A stretch of 33,967 bases of DNA from Pseudomonadota bacterium (GCA_023426365.1 JAFAAW010000143.1:1-33967), one strand, 5' to 3'. Numbered from the stretch's first letter, positions 23,587 through 31,614 are shown. The notes: generated by a model from the sequence alone, not told the origin. Numbers and translations are program-made.

Positions 23587-25116
23587 ATGACCGCCCACGC
23601 CCCCACCATCGCCTTTGCCGGCATCGACTGCCTGGACATCGACGTCCAGGTGCAGATTTCCAGCGGCTTCGTCGGTTTCACCATCGTCGGCCTGCCCGAC
23701 AAGGCGGTGGGGGAAAGCCGCGAGCGGGTGCGCGCCGCCTTCAATTCTCTGGGCCTTGCCCTGCCGCCCAAGCGGATCACCGTCAATCTGGCGCCGGCCG
23801 ATCTGGTGAAGGAGGGCAGCCATTTCGACCTGCCCATCGCGCTGGGCCTGCTGGCTGCCATGGGCGTGCTGCCGGCGGACGAGGTGGCGGGCTACGTGGC
23901 GTTGGGCGAGCTGGGGTTGGATGGCTCGATCGCGCCCGTGGCCGGCGTGCTGCCGGCGGCCATCGCCGCGCTGGCGGCCGGCAAGGGCCTGATCTGCCCC
24001 GCCGCCCAGGGGTCCGAGGCGGCGTGGGCGGGGGACGGGCTGGACATCCTGGCCGCGCCCAGCCTGCTGGCGCTGATCAATCATTTCAAGGGCAGCCAGG
24101 TGCTGAGCCGGCCCGAACCCCGGCTGGCGGAGGCCGCGGACTCGCCGCTGGACCTGCGCGACATCAAGGGCCAGGAGAGCGCCAAACGGGCGCTGGAAGT
24201 GGCGGCGGCCGGCGGCCACAACCTGCTGATGATCGGCCCGCCGGGATCGGGCAAGTCCATGCTGGCGGCGCGCCTGCCGGGCCTGCTGCCGCCGCTGGCG
24301 CCGGCCGAGGCGCTGGAGGTCAGCATGATCCATTCGGTGGCCGGCCAACTGGCCGAGGGGCGGTTGCTGAGCCGCCGGCCGTTCCGCGATCCCCATCATT
24401 CCGCCTCGGTACCGTCGCTGGTGGGCGGCGGCCTGCGCGCCCGGCCGGGCGAGGTGTCGCTGGCCCATAACGGCGTGCTGTTCCTGGACGAATTGCCGGA
24501 ATTCCAGCGCGGCGCGCTGGAGGCGCTGCGCCAGCCGCTGGAATCGGCCCGCGCCAGCGTGGCGCGCGCCAATGCCCACGTCACCTATCCCGCCCGCGTG
24601 CAATTGGTCGCGGCCATGAACCCGTGCCGCTGCGGCTACTTAGGCGATGCGGCGCTGGCCTGCGGCAAGGCGCCCCGATGCGGCGCCGATTACCAGTCCA
24701 AGATCAGCGGACCGTTGTTCGACCGCATCGACCTGCATGTGGAGGTGCCCGCGGTGTCGCCCGCCGATCTGGCACTGCCGCCGCCGGCCGAGGGCAGCGC
24801 CCAGGTGGCCGCCCGCGTCGCCGCCGCCCGCGTAATCCAGGCCGAGCGGTTCGAGCGCGTGGCGCCGGGGCGGGGATTGCGCACCAATGCCGAGGCCGAG
24901 GGCCAGGTGCTCGACGAGATCGCCGCCCCCGACGCGGCGGGCCGCGCCCTGCTGAGCGAGGCGGCCGAGCGCATGCGCCTGTCGGGACGCGGCTATCACC
25001 GGGTGCTGCGGGTGGCGCGCACCCTGGCCGACCTGGAGGGCAGCGCCGACGTGCGCCGCATCCACGTGGCCGAGGCGCTGGGCTATCGCCGGCTGATGCC
25101 GGGGCGCAGCGGCTGA
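23587..25116 (+). CDS. comM: YifB/ComM-type Mg-chelatase-like AAA+ ATPase
   Basis: Hexameric helicase-like ATPase that promotes branch migration during natural transformation in some Gram-negatives; elsewhere its role is open. The 509-residue protein is the family's usual length. It has an N-terminal Lon-protease-like domain (1-170), Walker A GPPGSGKS (217-224), Walker B VLFLDE (297-302), and a cysteine group C347, C349, C359, C365 that looks like a zinc site. It ends in a C-terminal Mg-chelatase-related domain with LSGRGYHRVLRVARTLADLEG. I start at ATG 23587, giving MTAHAPTIAFAGIDCLD as in relatives. The frame is open 51 codons further up, but that part is low-complexity and unlike the family. 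Confidence 0.93.
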   Translation: MTAHAPTIAFAGIDCLDIDVQVQISSGFVGFTIVGLPDKAVGESRERVRAAFNSLGLALPPKRITVNLAPADLVKEGSHFDLPIALGLLAAMGVLPADEVAGYVALGELGLDGSIAPVAGVLPAAIAALAAGKGLICPAAQGSEAAWAGDGLDILAAPSLLALINHFKGSQVLSRPEPRLAEAADSPLDLRDIKGQESAKRALEVAAAGGHNLLMIGPPGSGKSMLAARLPGLLPPLAPAEALEVSMIHSVAGQLAEGRLLSRRPFRDPHHSASVPSLVGGGLRARPGEVSLAHNGVLFLDELPEFQRGALEALRQPLESARASVARANAHVTYPARVQLVAAMNPCRCGYLGDAALACGKAPRCGADYQSKISGPLFDRIDLHVEVPAVSPADLALPPPAEGSAQVAARVAAARVIQAERFERVAPGRGLRTNAEAEGQVLDEIAAPDAAGRALLSEAAERMRLSGRGYHRVLRVARTLADLEGSADVRRIHVAEALGYRRLMPGRSG

Positions 25117-25204
25117 GGCCGCCCCAAAACCTATATCCAAAGGTTATTTACACCCCGATCGGGTGAAGACCGGTTGCGCCCAGGCGGGGCAATTACGCAC
25201 AGTC

Positions 25205-25861
25205 ATGGGCATGTCCAGCGCCTGTTCCTCCGGCCGTGCCTGCCATGCCATTTCCAACGTCGTCCTGAACGTGGCGTCGGCATTGCTGCGCGAGCATGCG
25301 GTGGAGGGCAAGGTCAGCCTGACCGACGCCCAGCGCATCCTGGAGCTGATCGGGCGCGGCACCATGTCGCTGGACGATGCCTATCGCCTGCAGGAAGGCA
25401 AGTGCCGCGCCGCCGCCAGCCGGCCCAAGGGCAATGTGGGCGCGCGCTCCAACCCGTTCCAGCGCCTGATGGTGCGCCCGTTCGAAAGCCTGCTGGCCGG
25501 CGAGGGCGCGGTGTTCCCGCGCCCCTATCTGGTCAATTACTTCACCTTCGTCGAGCGCGCGCTCAGCGAGGAACGCGGCGAAATCGAGCAGGATTGCCGG
25601 GCGGTGATCCAGGCGCTGCTGGTGGTCTATGGCAACAACCTGAGCTGGGACCACTTCTATTCCGACCCGCGCACGCTGCGGCTGCTGCACCGCGCATTGC
25701 AGGGGATTGCCCACGTGCTGTGCACCGCCGAAGGCCAGCGGCTGTGGCAGGGCCTGATGACCCGCCCGGTGGCGGGCCAGCCGCCGCTGGACCCCTGGCG
25801 CATGGATCAGGTGCGCGACCTGTTGCTGGAAACCCATCGCGGCCTGTCGGCGGCCGCCTGA
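25205..25861 (+). CDS. Unrecognised cytoplasmic protein, mostly helical
   Basis: I do not recognise the family. The codon bias matches the neighbours, so it is likely a real gene. The 218-residue product has no signal peptide or membrane segment. It begins MGMSSACSSGRACHAISNVV, has a predicted all-helical body with a region VSLTDAQRILELIGRGTMSLDDAYRLQEG, then a conserved-looking core with aromatic patches (FPRPYLVNYFTFVERAL and NNLSWDHFYSDPRTLRLLHRAL). It ends with an Ala-rich tail. Start choice is uncertain: GTG 25163, ATG 25205 and ATG 25211 are all in frame and none has a clear ribosome site. It is convergent with xthA and 88 bases after comM. Confidence 0.7.
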   Translation: MGMSSACSSGRACHAISNVVLNVASALLREHAVEGKVSLTDAQRILELIGRGTMSLDDAYRLQEGKCRAAASRPKGNVGARSNPFQRLMVRPFESLLAGEGAVFPRPYLVNYFTFVERALSEERGEIEQDCRAVIQALLVVYGNNLSWDHFYSDPRTLRLLHRALQGIAHVLCTAEGQRLWQGLMTRPVAGQPPLDPWRMDQVRDLLLETHRGLSAAA

Positions 25862-25914
25862 GCCCCTTATAGCGCCCGGCTGATGAACCGACCCGCCGGG
25901 CCAAGCGCGTTGCT

Positions 25915-26703
25915 CTAATCCACCAGTTCCACCAGCACCGGCACGTGGTCCGACGGCTGGGCCCAGGCGCGGGCATCGCGCAGGACCTGGGCGGCGCGCA
26001 GGCGATCCTTCAGCACCGGCGTCACCCACACATGGTCCAGGCGGCGGCCGCGGTCATTCCTGGTCCAATCGGGCGAGCGGTAGCTCCACCACGTGTACAG
26101 GCGTTCCGCCGGCGGAACGAAGTGGCGCACCGCATCGACGAACGGCACCGAATTTTGCATGGCGGTCAGCAGGTCCACCTCGACCGGGGTGTGGCTGACC
26201 ACGCCCAGCAATTGCTTGTGCGACCACACGTCGGTTTCCAGCGGCGCGATGTTGAAATCGCCGGCCAGCACCACCGGGCGGTCGGGGCGGTATTCGGCGC
26301 CATACCAGGCGGTCAGCTCGCGCACGAAATCCAGCTTGTGGGCGAATTTGGGATTGGCGGCCGGGTCGGGGATGTCGCCGCCCGCCGGAATGTACAGGCA
26401 ATGCAGTTCGATCCCGCCCACCTGGGCGATCAGGTGGCGGCAATCGGCCTTGTCGCAGCGCAGAGGCTTGTGGATGGCCGACAGCGGCCGCTTGGACAGG
26501 ATGGCGACGCCGTTATAGCCCTTCATGCCGTGGAAGGCCAAATGCTCGAACCCCAGCGCCCGGCAGGCATCGGCGGGAAACAGGTCGTCGGTGACCTTGG
26601 TTTCCTGCAGGCAGATGACGTCGGGCGCCAGTTGTTGCGCCACCTGGGCCAGGAGGTCGAAGCGCAGGCGGACGGAATTGATGTTCCAGGTGACGAGACG
26701 CAA
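25915..26703 (-). CDS. xthA: Exodeoxyribonuclease III (AP endonuclease)
   Basis: Repairs abasic sites and degrades dsDNA 3'-5'. The product is 262 residues from the TTG start. It shows the ExoIII motifs RLVTWNINSVRLR (2-14; metal-ligand Asn), LQETKV with E34, LYIPAGGD, VLAGDFNIAP, TWWSYRSPDWTRNDRGRRLDHVWV and the catalytic SDHVPV near the C-terminus. I place the start at TTG 26703: it yields the usual family N-terminus and GAAGGAA lies 9 bases upstream. ATG 26748 would add 15 residues of low-complexity Pro/Ser sequence without a ribosome site. The Shine-Dalgarno falls within an inverted repeat. Confidence 0.92.
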   Translation of the reverse strand: MRLVTWNINSVRLRFDLLAQVAQQLAPDVICLQETKVTDDLFPADACRALGFEHLAFHGMKGYNGVAILSKRPLSAIHKPLRCDKADCRHLIAQVGGIELHCLYIPAGGDIPDPAANPKFAHKLDFVRELTAWYGAEYRPDRPVVLAGDFNIAPLETDVWSHKQLLGVVSHTPVEVDLLTAMQNSVPFVDAVRHFVPPAERLYTWWSYRSPDWTRNDRGRRLDHVWVTPVLKDRLRAAQVLRDARAWAQPSDHVPVLVELVD

Positions 26704-26711
26704 CGGGCGGG

Positions 26712-26739
26712 TTCCTTCGGCTGGGGGGCTGGCCGAAGG
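26712..26739 (-). promoter_or_regulatory. Hairpin sequestering the xthA ribosome binding site
   Basis: In mRNA sense (minus strand) CCTTCGGC (26739-26732) pairs perfectly with GCCGAAGG (26721-26714) over a 10-base C-rich loop. The presumed Shine-Dalgarno GAAGGAA (26718-26712) sits mostly in the 3' arm, so the ribosome site would be hidden when the stem forms. This reading depends on the TTG start. Confidence 0.5.
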
Positions 26740-26780
26740 TCCTAGCATAAATGCCCGGGCAAGGGCAGCCGGAGCGCGCC

Positions 26781-26860
26781 CGAGGGCCTTAGACGAAGCC
26801 CAAGGGCCTTAGACGAAGCCCGGGGAGCGCAGACGAAACCGGAGGAGCGGAGACAAAAAG
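26781..26860. repeat. Four-unit 20-base imperfect tandem repeat
   Basis: Four units of exactly 20 bases (26781, 26801, 26821, 26841) carry AGACGAAGCC, AGACGAAGCC, AGACGAAACC and AGACAAAAAG at the same phase (26791, 26811, 26831, 26851). Units 1 and 2 differ at only one base; the array decays towards unit 4, which supplies the T-run of the neighbouring minus-strand terminator. Confidence 0.8.
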
Positions 26861-26892
26861 GGCGCCCGGTCAGGGGGGGGGACCGGGCGCCC
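26855..26892 (-). terminator. Strong Rho-independent terminator (minus strand)
   Basis: GGGCGCCCGGTC and GACCGGGCGCCC form a perfect 12-bp stem (26860-26871 with 26881-26892) around a 9-base homopolymer-rich loop. On the minus strand five T follow (26859-26855). It lies 160 bases beyond the lolA stop, so it ends either a long lolA 3' region or a separate RNA gene. Confidence 0.88.
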
Positions 26893-27015
26893 GGGTGCTC
26901 CGTGCGGAGCGTGGGGTCGGCAGGGGAAACCTACCCCACCGGCCGAGGCCATTGCGACCTCAACCGCTCTGACTCCGAGATGGGGCGTGCGAGGCCGCTG
27001 CGGTATTGCACGGAA
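26855..27015 (-). ncRNA. Candidate structured small RNA between lolA and xthA (6S-like architecture possible)
   Basis: The minus-strand segment between lolA and the terminator can fold into one long hairpin. An 11-bp terminal stem CGGUUGAGGUC (26966-26956) pairs with GGCCUCGGCCG (26950-26940) around loop GCAAU. Inward of the base, GCCCCAU (26986-26980) pairs with GUGGGGU (26939-26933), CGGC pairs with GCCG, and the outer stem UUCCGUGC (27014-27007) pairs with GCACGGAG (26905-26898), leaving open internal bubbles. Several pairs are G-U and would be A-C on the other strand, so the fold belongs to the minus strand. TAATAC at 27021-27016 is a plausible -10; no good -35 is seen. No coding frame with bias exists. 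Identity is unproven: 6S RNA is one option, a processed lolA 3' UTR another. Confidence 0.5.
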
Positions 27016-27051
27016 GTATTAGCTGCCATGCGCTTTTTGCATGAGGCCCGC

Positions 27052-27729
27052 TCAGTTGTCGCGCAACCTTTTGTCGATGTTGGGGTTGCGGAACTCGAAC
27101 AGCTTGGGATCGAGCCTGAGGCCGGTCTGGCTTTCGTACAGCGACACCGTGGTGGTGGTGCCCTGGGCGTCCACCACCCGCCATTGCCTGAGCGCGAACG
27201 GGCTTTCCGAGAACACCAGGGTCAGCTCGCCGGCCTCCGGCTCGTCGGCTTCCACCAGGCTGACATTGAGCACGCCGGGCAGCCGCACCACGCGGGTGAC
27301 GGTGACGTCCTTGCCGATCAGGCGCACGTTGTCGCGCACCAGCACGCCCGCCGGAGTGGACCCCAGCGGAATGTAGCTGGGTTCGCCCAGTTCGCGGTCA
27401 TGCACGATCAGGAAGGTGCCGTCCGCCACCACCAGCATGGGGCTGGGCGGGTCGTATTGCAGGCGCATCCTGCCCGGCCGCGACAGATAGGCGGTGCCCT
27501 CGGCCTGGCTGCCGTTGCCGGCGACCTGCAGGAAGCGGGCCTTCAGGGTGGTGATGGAGTTCAGGTATTCCTCGGCGCGGGCCACATCGGCCCGGTCCTG
27601 GGCGGACAGGGCGGCAGCGCGCCTGGGCGCGGCCTGGGCGGCGCCGGACAGGCCCGGCAGGCGGGGCAGGGCGCCGGCCACGACAGCGCCGGAGGCGGCC
27701 AGCAGCAGGCGGCGACGGGACAACGGCAT
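27052..27729 (-). CDS. lolA: LolA-type outer-membrane lipoprotein carrier
   Basis: Periplasmic shuttle that takes lipoproteins from the LolCDE complex to the outer membrane. The 225-residue protein begins SRRRLLLAASGAVVAG, a Tat-like signal sequence (twin Arg followed by a hydrophobic stretch), with cleavage probably near AAQAA. The mature part has the LolA pattern: LNSITTLKARFLQVAGNGSQAEGTAYLSRPGRMRLQYDPPSPMLVVADG, then GKDVTVTRV, FSESPFALRQWRVVDAQGTTTTVSLYESQTGLRL and a C-terminal PNIDKRLRDN. The ATG at 27729 has GAGAGG 5 bases upstream. It lies 81 bases after ftsK. Confidence 0.92.
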   Translation of the reverse strand: MPLSRRRLLLAASGAVVAGALPRLPGLSGAAQAAPRRAAALSAQDRADVARAEEYLNSITTLKARFLQVAGNGSQAEGTAYLSRPGRMRLQYDPPSPMLVVADGTFLIVHDRELGEPSYIPLGSTPAGVLVRDNVRLIGKDVTVTRVVRLPGVLNVSLVEADEPEAGELTLVFSESPFALRQWRVVDAQGTTTTVSLYESQTGLRLDPKLFEFRNPNIDKRLRDN

Positions 27730-27810
27730 CGATACCTCTCAACTTGCGAACGGGCGGATGTACCGCCCAATCATGGCGAATTTCCGTAACCGTCGCGGGC
27801 GTTGCCGCGA

Positions 27811-30261
27811 TCAGTAATCCTCGTTGGTGCGGCGCACCAGCACTTCGCGCTTGCCGACATGGTTGGGCTTGCCCACCACGCCCTCGGCCTCCATGCGCTC
27901 GATCAGGCGGGCGGCACGGTTATAGCCGATCTGCAGATGGCGCTGGATGAAACTGGTGGAGGCCTTGCCCTCGCGCGCCACCAGCGCCACCGCCTGATCA
28001 TAAAGATCGTCACCCGACGAGCCGCCGCCGCCGCCCAGATCGGCGCCGCCCATGGCTTCCTCTTCCTCGGTGACGGCTTCCACGTAATTAGGCTCGCCCT
28101 GGTGGCGCAGGTGGTCTACCACCTTCTCCACCTCCTGGTCCGAGACGAAGGGGCCGTGCACGCGGGTGATGCGGCCGCCGGCCGCCATGTAGAGCATGTC
28201 GCCCTGGCCCAGCAACTGCTCGGCGCCCTGTTCGCCCAGGATGGTGCGGCTGTCGATCTTGCTGGTGACCTGGAACGAGATGCGGGTGGGGAAGTTGGCC
28301 TTGATGGTGCCGGTGATGACGTCCACGCTGGGGCGCTGGGTGGCCATGATCAGGTGGATGCCGGCGGCGCGCGCCATCTGGGCCAGACGCTGCACGGCGG
28401 CCTCGATGTCCTTGCCGGCCACCAGCATCAGGTCGGCCATCTCGTCCACGATGACCACGATGAAGGGCAGGGGCGTCAGCTCCAGCAACTGGTCTTCATA
28501 GATGGGCTTGCCGGTATCGGGGTCGAAGCCGGTCTGCACCGTGCGGGTCAACTGTTCGCCGCGCTCGCGAGCCTCGGCCAGACGCTGGTTGTAGCCGGCG
28601 ATGTTGCGCACGCCCAATTGGCTCATGGCGCGGTAGCGGTCTTCCATCTCGCGCACCGCCCATTTCAGCGCCACCACCGCCTTGCCCGGCTCGGTCACCA
28701 CCGGGGCCAGCAGGTGCGGAATGCCGTCATAGACCGACAGTTCCAGCATCTTGGGGTCGATCATGATCAGGCGGCATTCGTCGGGCGTCAGGCGATAGAG
28801 CAGCGACAGGATCATGGTGTTGACCGCCACCGACTTGCCCGAGCCGGTGGTGCCGGCGATCAGCAGATGCGGCATGCGGGCAAGGTCCACCATGACGGGG
28901 GCGCCGCCGATATCCTTGCCCAGCACCAGGGTCAGCTTGGCCGGCGCCTTCTCGAACGCTTCCGACGCCAGCAGCTCGCGCAGGAAGACCACCTCGCGCC
29001 GGGTGTTGGGCAGTTCGATGCCGATAACCGAGCGGCCGGGAATGGTGGCGATGCGGACGCTGAGCGCGCTCATGGAGCGCGCGATGTCGTCGGCCAGGCC
29101 GATGACGCGGCTGGTCTTGGTGCCGGGCGCCGGCTCCAGCTCGTACAGCGTCACCACCGGGCCGGGGCGGACCTTCACCACCTTGCCGTTGACGCCGAAA
29201 TCCTCGAGCACGTTTTCCAGCATCTTGGCGTTCTGGGCCAGGGAATCCTGGTTGACCTGGGTGCGGTTCTGCTCGGGCGGCAGCGCCAGCAGGGTCAGCG
29301 AGGGCAGGTCGTAGCCCACCCCCTGCGGCTCGCCCAGGTCCAGATTGCCCTGGCGGGCGGCGCGCTCGCGCTTGCCGGCGGCCGGCGGCGGCCGCTTGGG
29401 TTCCACCAGCGCCCCGTGCTGCGGCATGCGGGGGGCAAGGCCGGGATCGGCGTCGTCGCCGTCCGCGCCGGCCGGCGCGGTGGCAAAGGGCGGCAGGTCG
29501 TGGTCGTCGTCGTCATCGTCGCGGTCGTCGGTCCGGCGCGCCTCACGCATTACCCGGGGTTCGCCGGCGCCCATCACCGCGTCGCGGCGGAACACCGGCG
29601 TGTCGGCCGCGTGGCGGCGCAACGCCCCGGCGGCATGGCCGGTGGCCACCGCCACCTCGATGGAGCGGCGGCCGGCGCGGCCCAGGCCGGCCCAGTCGGC
29701 GGGCGACAGGCCAAGGGCGAAGAACAGCAGGATCACCCCCAACAGGGCCGAGACCAGCCCGATGGTCCAGCCCAGATCGGGCGGCAGCAGGGCGGCCAGT
29801 CCGGCGGCCGACACCTTGCCGAGCGCGCCGCCGGCACCGGCGGGCAGCCAGCCGAACTGGGGCAGGGGCAGGGCGGCGCAGGCGATGGACAGCAGCAGGA
29901 TGACCACCGGCAGGGCGGCGACGCGCAGGCCCCACAACCGGGGGGCCTGGGCACGGATGGCCACGCGCAGCCCCCAGATGCCGGCCACGGCAAGGCCCAA
30001 GCCGGCGCCCAGGCCGAAAAACTGGGTCAGCAGGTCGGCCAGGCTGGCGCCGAAGCGGCCGAGTGCGTTGTTCACCGGCCCGGTCACGGCGGTGTTGAAG
30101 GACGGGTCGCGCGGGTCGGCGGTGGCCAGCGCCACCGCCATCGCCGCCACCACGATCAGCAGGGCGCTGCCGCCCAGGCGCACGGCGAGCCGGCGCAGGG
30201 CGTCCACGGCGCCCTGCGGCAGGAACTTGCCCTTGGCGGCGCCTTTCTTGGCGACGGCCAT
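27811..30261 (-). CDS. ftsK: DNA translocase FtsK
   Basis: Septal DNA pump that clears chromosome ends and activates XerCD recombination at dif. The 816-residue protein has an N-terminal membrane domain with four hydrophobic segments (about 30-190). A short linker holds an Asp-rich run (DDRDDDDDDHD, about 244-255). The alpha/beta motor domain has Walker A GTTGSGKS (470-477, K476), LIMIDPKMLELSVYDGIPHLL, IVVIVDEMADLM (Walker B) and HLIMATQRPSVDVITG. The last 65 residues are the winged-helix gamma domain that reads KOPS sequences (QIGYNRAARLIERMEAEGVV). The ATG has GGGGGAGG upstream and starts 11 bases after the dapC stop. Confidence 0.97.
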   Translation of the reverse strand: MAVAKKGAAKGKFLPQGAVDALRRLAVRLGGSALLIVVAAMAVALATADPRDPSFNTAVTGPVNNALGRFGASLADLLTQFFGLGAGLGLAVAGIWGLRVAIRAQAPRLWGLRVAALPVVILLLSIACAALPLPQFGWLPAGAGGALGKVSAAGLAALLPPDLGWTIGLVSALLGVILLFFALGLSPADWAGLGRAGRRSIEVAVATGHAAGALRRHAADTPVFRRDAVMGAGEPRVMREARRTDDRDDDDDDHDLPPFATAPAGADGDDADPGLAPRMPQHGALVEPKRPPPAAGKRERAARQGNLDLGEPQGVGYDLPSLTLLALPPEQNRTQVNQDSLAQNAKMLENVLEDFGVNGKVVKVRPGPVVTLYELEPAPGTKTSRVIGLADDIARSMSALSVRIATIPGRSVIGIELPNTRREVVFLRELLASEAFEKAPAKLTLVLGKDIGGAPVMVDLARMPHLLIAGTTGSGKSVAVNTMILSLLYRLTPDECRLIMIDPKMLELSVYDGIPHLLAPVVTEPGKAVVALKWAVREMEDRYRAMSQLGVRNIAGYNQRLAEARERGEQLTRTVQTGFDPDTGKPIYEDQLLELTPLPFIVVIVDEMADLMLVAGKDIEAAVQRLAQMARAAGIHLIMATQRPSVDVITGTIKANFPTRISFQVTSKIDSRTILGEQGAEQLLGQGDMLYMAAGGRITRVHGPFVSDQEVEKVVDHLRHQGEPNYVEAVTEEEEAMGGADLGGGGGSSGDDLYDQAVALVAREGKASTSFIQRHLQIGYNRAARLIERMEAEGVVGKPNHVGKREVLVRRTNEDY

Positions 30262-30272
30262 GTGTCCTCCCC

Positions 30273-31436
30273 CTACAGGATTTCGGCCATGCGGGTCAGC
30301 GCCTGCTCGGTCAGCTCGAGGTCGTGGACCAGCGCCACCCGGATGAAGCGGTCGCCCGCGCCGTCACGCGCCAGGTACTTGCCGGGCAGCACCCGGATCT
30401 TGGCCTGCCGCCACAATTCCACCGCCGCATTCTCGCCGTCGCCCACGTCCAGCCACAGGAAGAAGCCGCCTTCCGGCCGGGCGAAGCCGGGGCGGTGGCC
30501 CAGCAGCCGCTCGGCCATGTCCAGCTTGGCGCGGTAGAGCGCCTGGTTTTCCTCCACATGGGCCTCGTCGCGCCACAGCGCGGTGGCGGCGGCCAGGATG
30601 GGCAGCGGCGTCGCCGCCCCGCCATAGGACCGCAGGCGGCCGAACGCCGCCATCACGCGGGCGTCGCCGGCCACGAAGCCCGACCGCAGGCCGGGCGCGC
30701 TGGAGCGCTTGGACAGGGAGTGGAACACCAGCACGTTGTCCACCGACCCGCCCAAGGCGGCGCAGGCTTCGAGCGCGCCGGCGGGTTCCGCCTTGTCCCA
30801 GATTTCCGAATAGCATTCGTCCATGGCCAGCACGAAGCCGTAGCGGCGGGCCAACTGGATGGTGCGCTTGAGCAGGTCGAGATCGGCGACCGAGCCTTGC
30901 GGGTTGGCCGGGCTGCACAGATAGGCCAGCCGGGTGCGCGCCAGCACCTCCTCGGGCAAGGTCGAGAAATCGGGCTGCGAGGCCGGGCCGTGGGCGCCGG
31001 GCACGAAGACCGGCTCGGCCCCGGCCATGATCGCCGCGCCCACATAGACCTGATAGAACGGATTGGGCAGCAGGACCACCGGCTTCGGCCCGCCCTCGGC
31101 CGGACTGATGACGGTCTGGGCGATCAGGTACAGCGCCTCGCGCGTGCCGGCCACCGGCAGCACCATGCGCTCGGCGTCGATCATGCCGTCCGGCAGCTTG
31201 AACCGCCGCGTCAGCCACGCCGCCGCCGCCTGGCGAAAGTCCGGGCTGCCATTGGCGGGGGGATACTTGCCCCACAGCCCGGCCTTGTCGGCCAGCACAC
31301 GCGCCACCAAAGCGGGCGGGACGTGCTGCGGCTCGCCGATGGACATGACGATGGAATCGGGGGCGGCGGGGCCACCCAGCAGGTCGGTCAGGCGCTGGAA
31401 GGGATAATCGGTCAGCTGGTTCAGACGGTCGTTCAC
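30273..31436 (-). CDS. dapC: PLP aminotransferase class I/II, probable succinyldiaminopimelate transaminase
   Basis: Probable DapC, which transaminates N-succinyl-2-amino-6-ketopimelate in the lysine/meso-DAP pathway that feeds peptidoglycan. The 387-residue fold-type I enzyme shows VAGTREALYLIAQ (95-107), LCSPANPQGS (N178), D206 and Y209 in AMDECYSEIW, the PLP lysine K243 in SLSKRSSAPGLRSGF and R251 of the phosphate-binding site. Substrate assignment is by overall similarity; other class I aminotransferases cannot be fully excluded. The start is GTG 31436 with a GGGGA element 6 bases upstream; the in-frame extension further up lacks the family sequence. It heads the dapC-ftsK-lolA operon. 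Confidence 0.85.
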   Translation of the reverse strand: MNDRLNQLTDYPFQRLTDLLGGPAAPDSIVMSIGEPQHVPPALVARVLADKAGLWGKYPPANGSPDFRQAAAAWLTRRFKLPDGMIDAERMVLPVAGTREALYLIAQTVISPAEGGPKPVVLLPNPFYQVYVGAAIMAGAEPVFVPGAHGPASQPDFSTLPEEVLARTRLAYLCSPANPQGSVADLDLLKRTIQLARRYGFVLAMDECYSEIWDKAEPAGALEACAALGGSVDNVLVFHSLSKRSSAPGLRSGFVAGDARVMAAFGRLRSYGGAATPLPILAAATALWRDEAHVEENQALYRAKLDMAERLLGHRPGFARPEGGFFLWLDVGDGENAAVELWRQAKIRVLPGKYLARDGAGDRFIRVALVHDLELTEQALTRMAEIL

Positions 31437-31580
31437 CTTGGTCCCCGGCAGGCTTTTGGTCGCCAGATGTTCTACCCGATTTGAACCGCAACGCCCAAGG
31501 GAGATATATGGGGCAAAGCCCCCTGCCCGCCCCCGGGCCGCCGCCCGCCGCGGGGGCATCGGGCCCGGCGCGGTGGCGCG

Positions 31581-31614
31581 CAAAAAGAAAGAGGGTGCGG
31601 CTTTCGCCGCACCC
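31581..31614 (-). terminator. Rho-independent terminator after amtB
   Basis: On the minus strand GGGTGCGGC (31614-31606), tetraloop GAAA, GCCGCACCC (31601-31593) is followed by TCTTTCTTTTTG. A 9-bp stem plus stable GNRA loop and T-rich tail, 37 bases past the amtB stop. Confidence 0.9.

Larger units (their letters stand above)
26749..27051. other. Intergenic region between lolA and xthA
   Basis: About 300 bases without a protein gene. Reading in minus-strand order it holds a promoter-like TAATAC (27021-27016), a highly structured segment, an intrinsic terminator and a 20-base tandem repeat; each is listed separately. The open frame crossing it on the plus strand is a by-product of GC-rich sequence antisense to lolA. 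Confidence 0.7.

Noticed and set aside
26855..27015. SRP RNA, tmRNA or RNase P RNA as identity of the candidate RNA
   Set aside because: The SRP GGTCAGG/GGAAGGAAGCAGCC core, tmRNA ends and RNase P GAGGAAAGTCC motif are all absent.
26902..27789. Open frame crossing the lolA-xthA intergenic region and lolA antisense
   Set aside because: Runs opposite LolA, which has a convincing signal sequence and domain; composition is a shadow pattern.
27802..30537. A 911-codon open frame on the plus strand opposite ftsK
   Set aside because: It is antisense to a clear FtsK and its translation is His/Gly/Gln/Arg-rich, the usual mirror image of GC-rich coding sequence; no motif or ribosome site.
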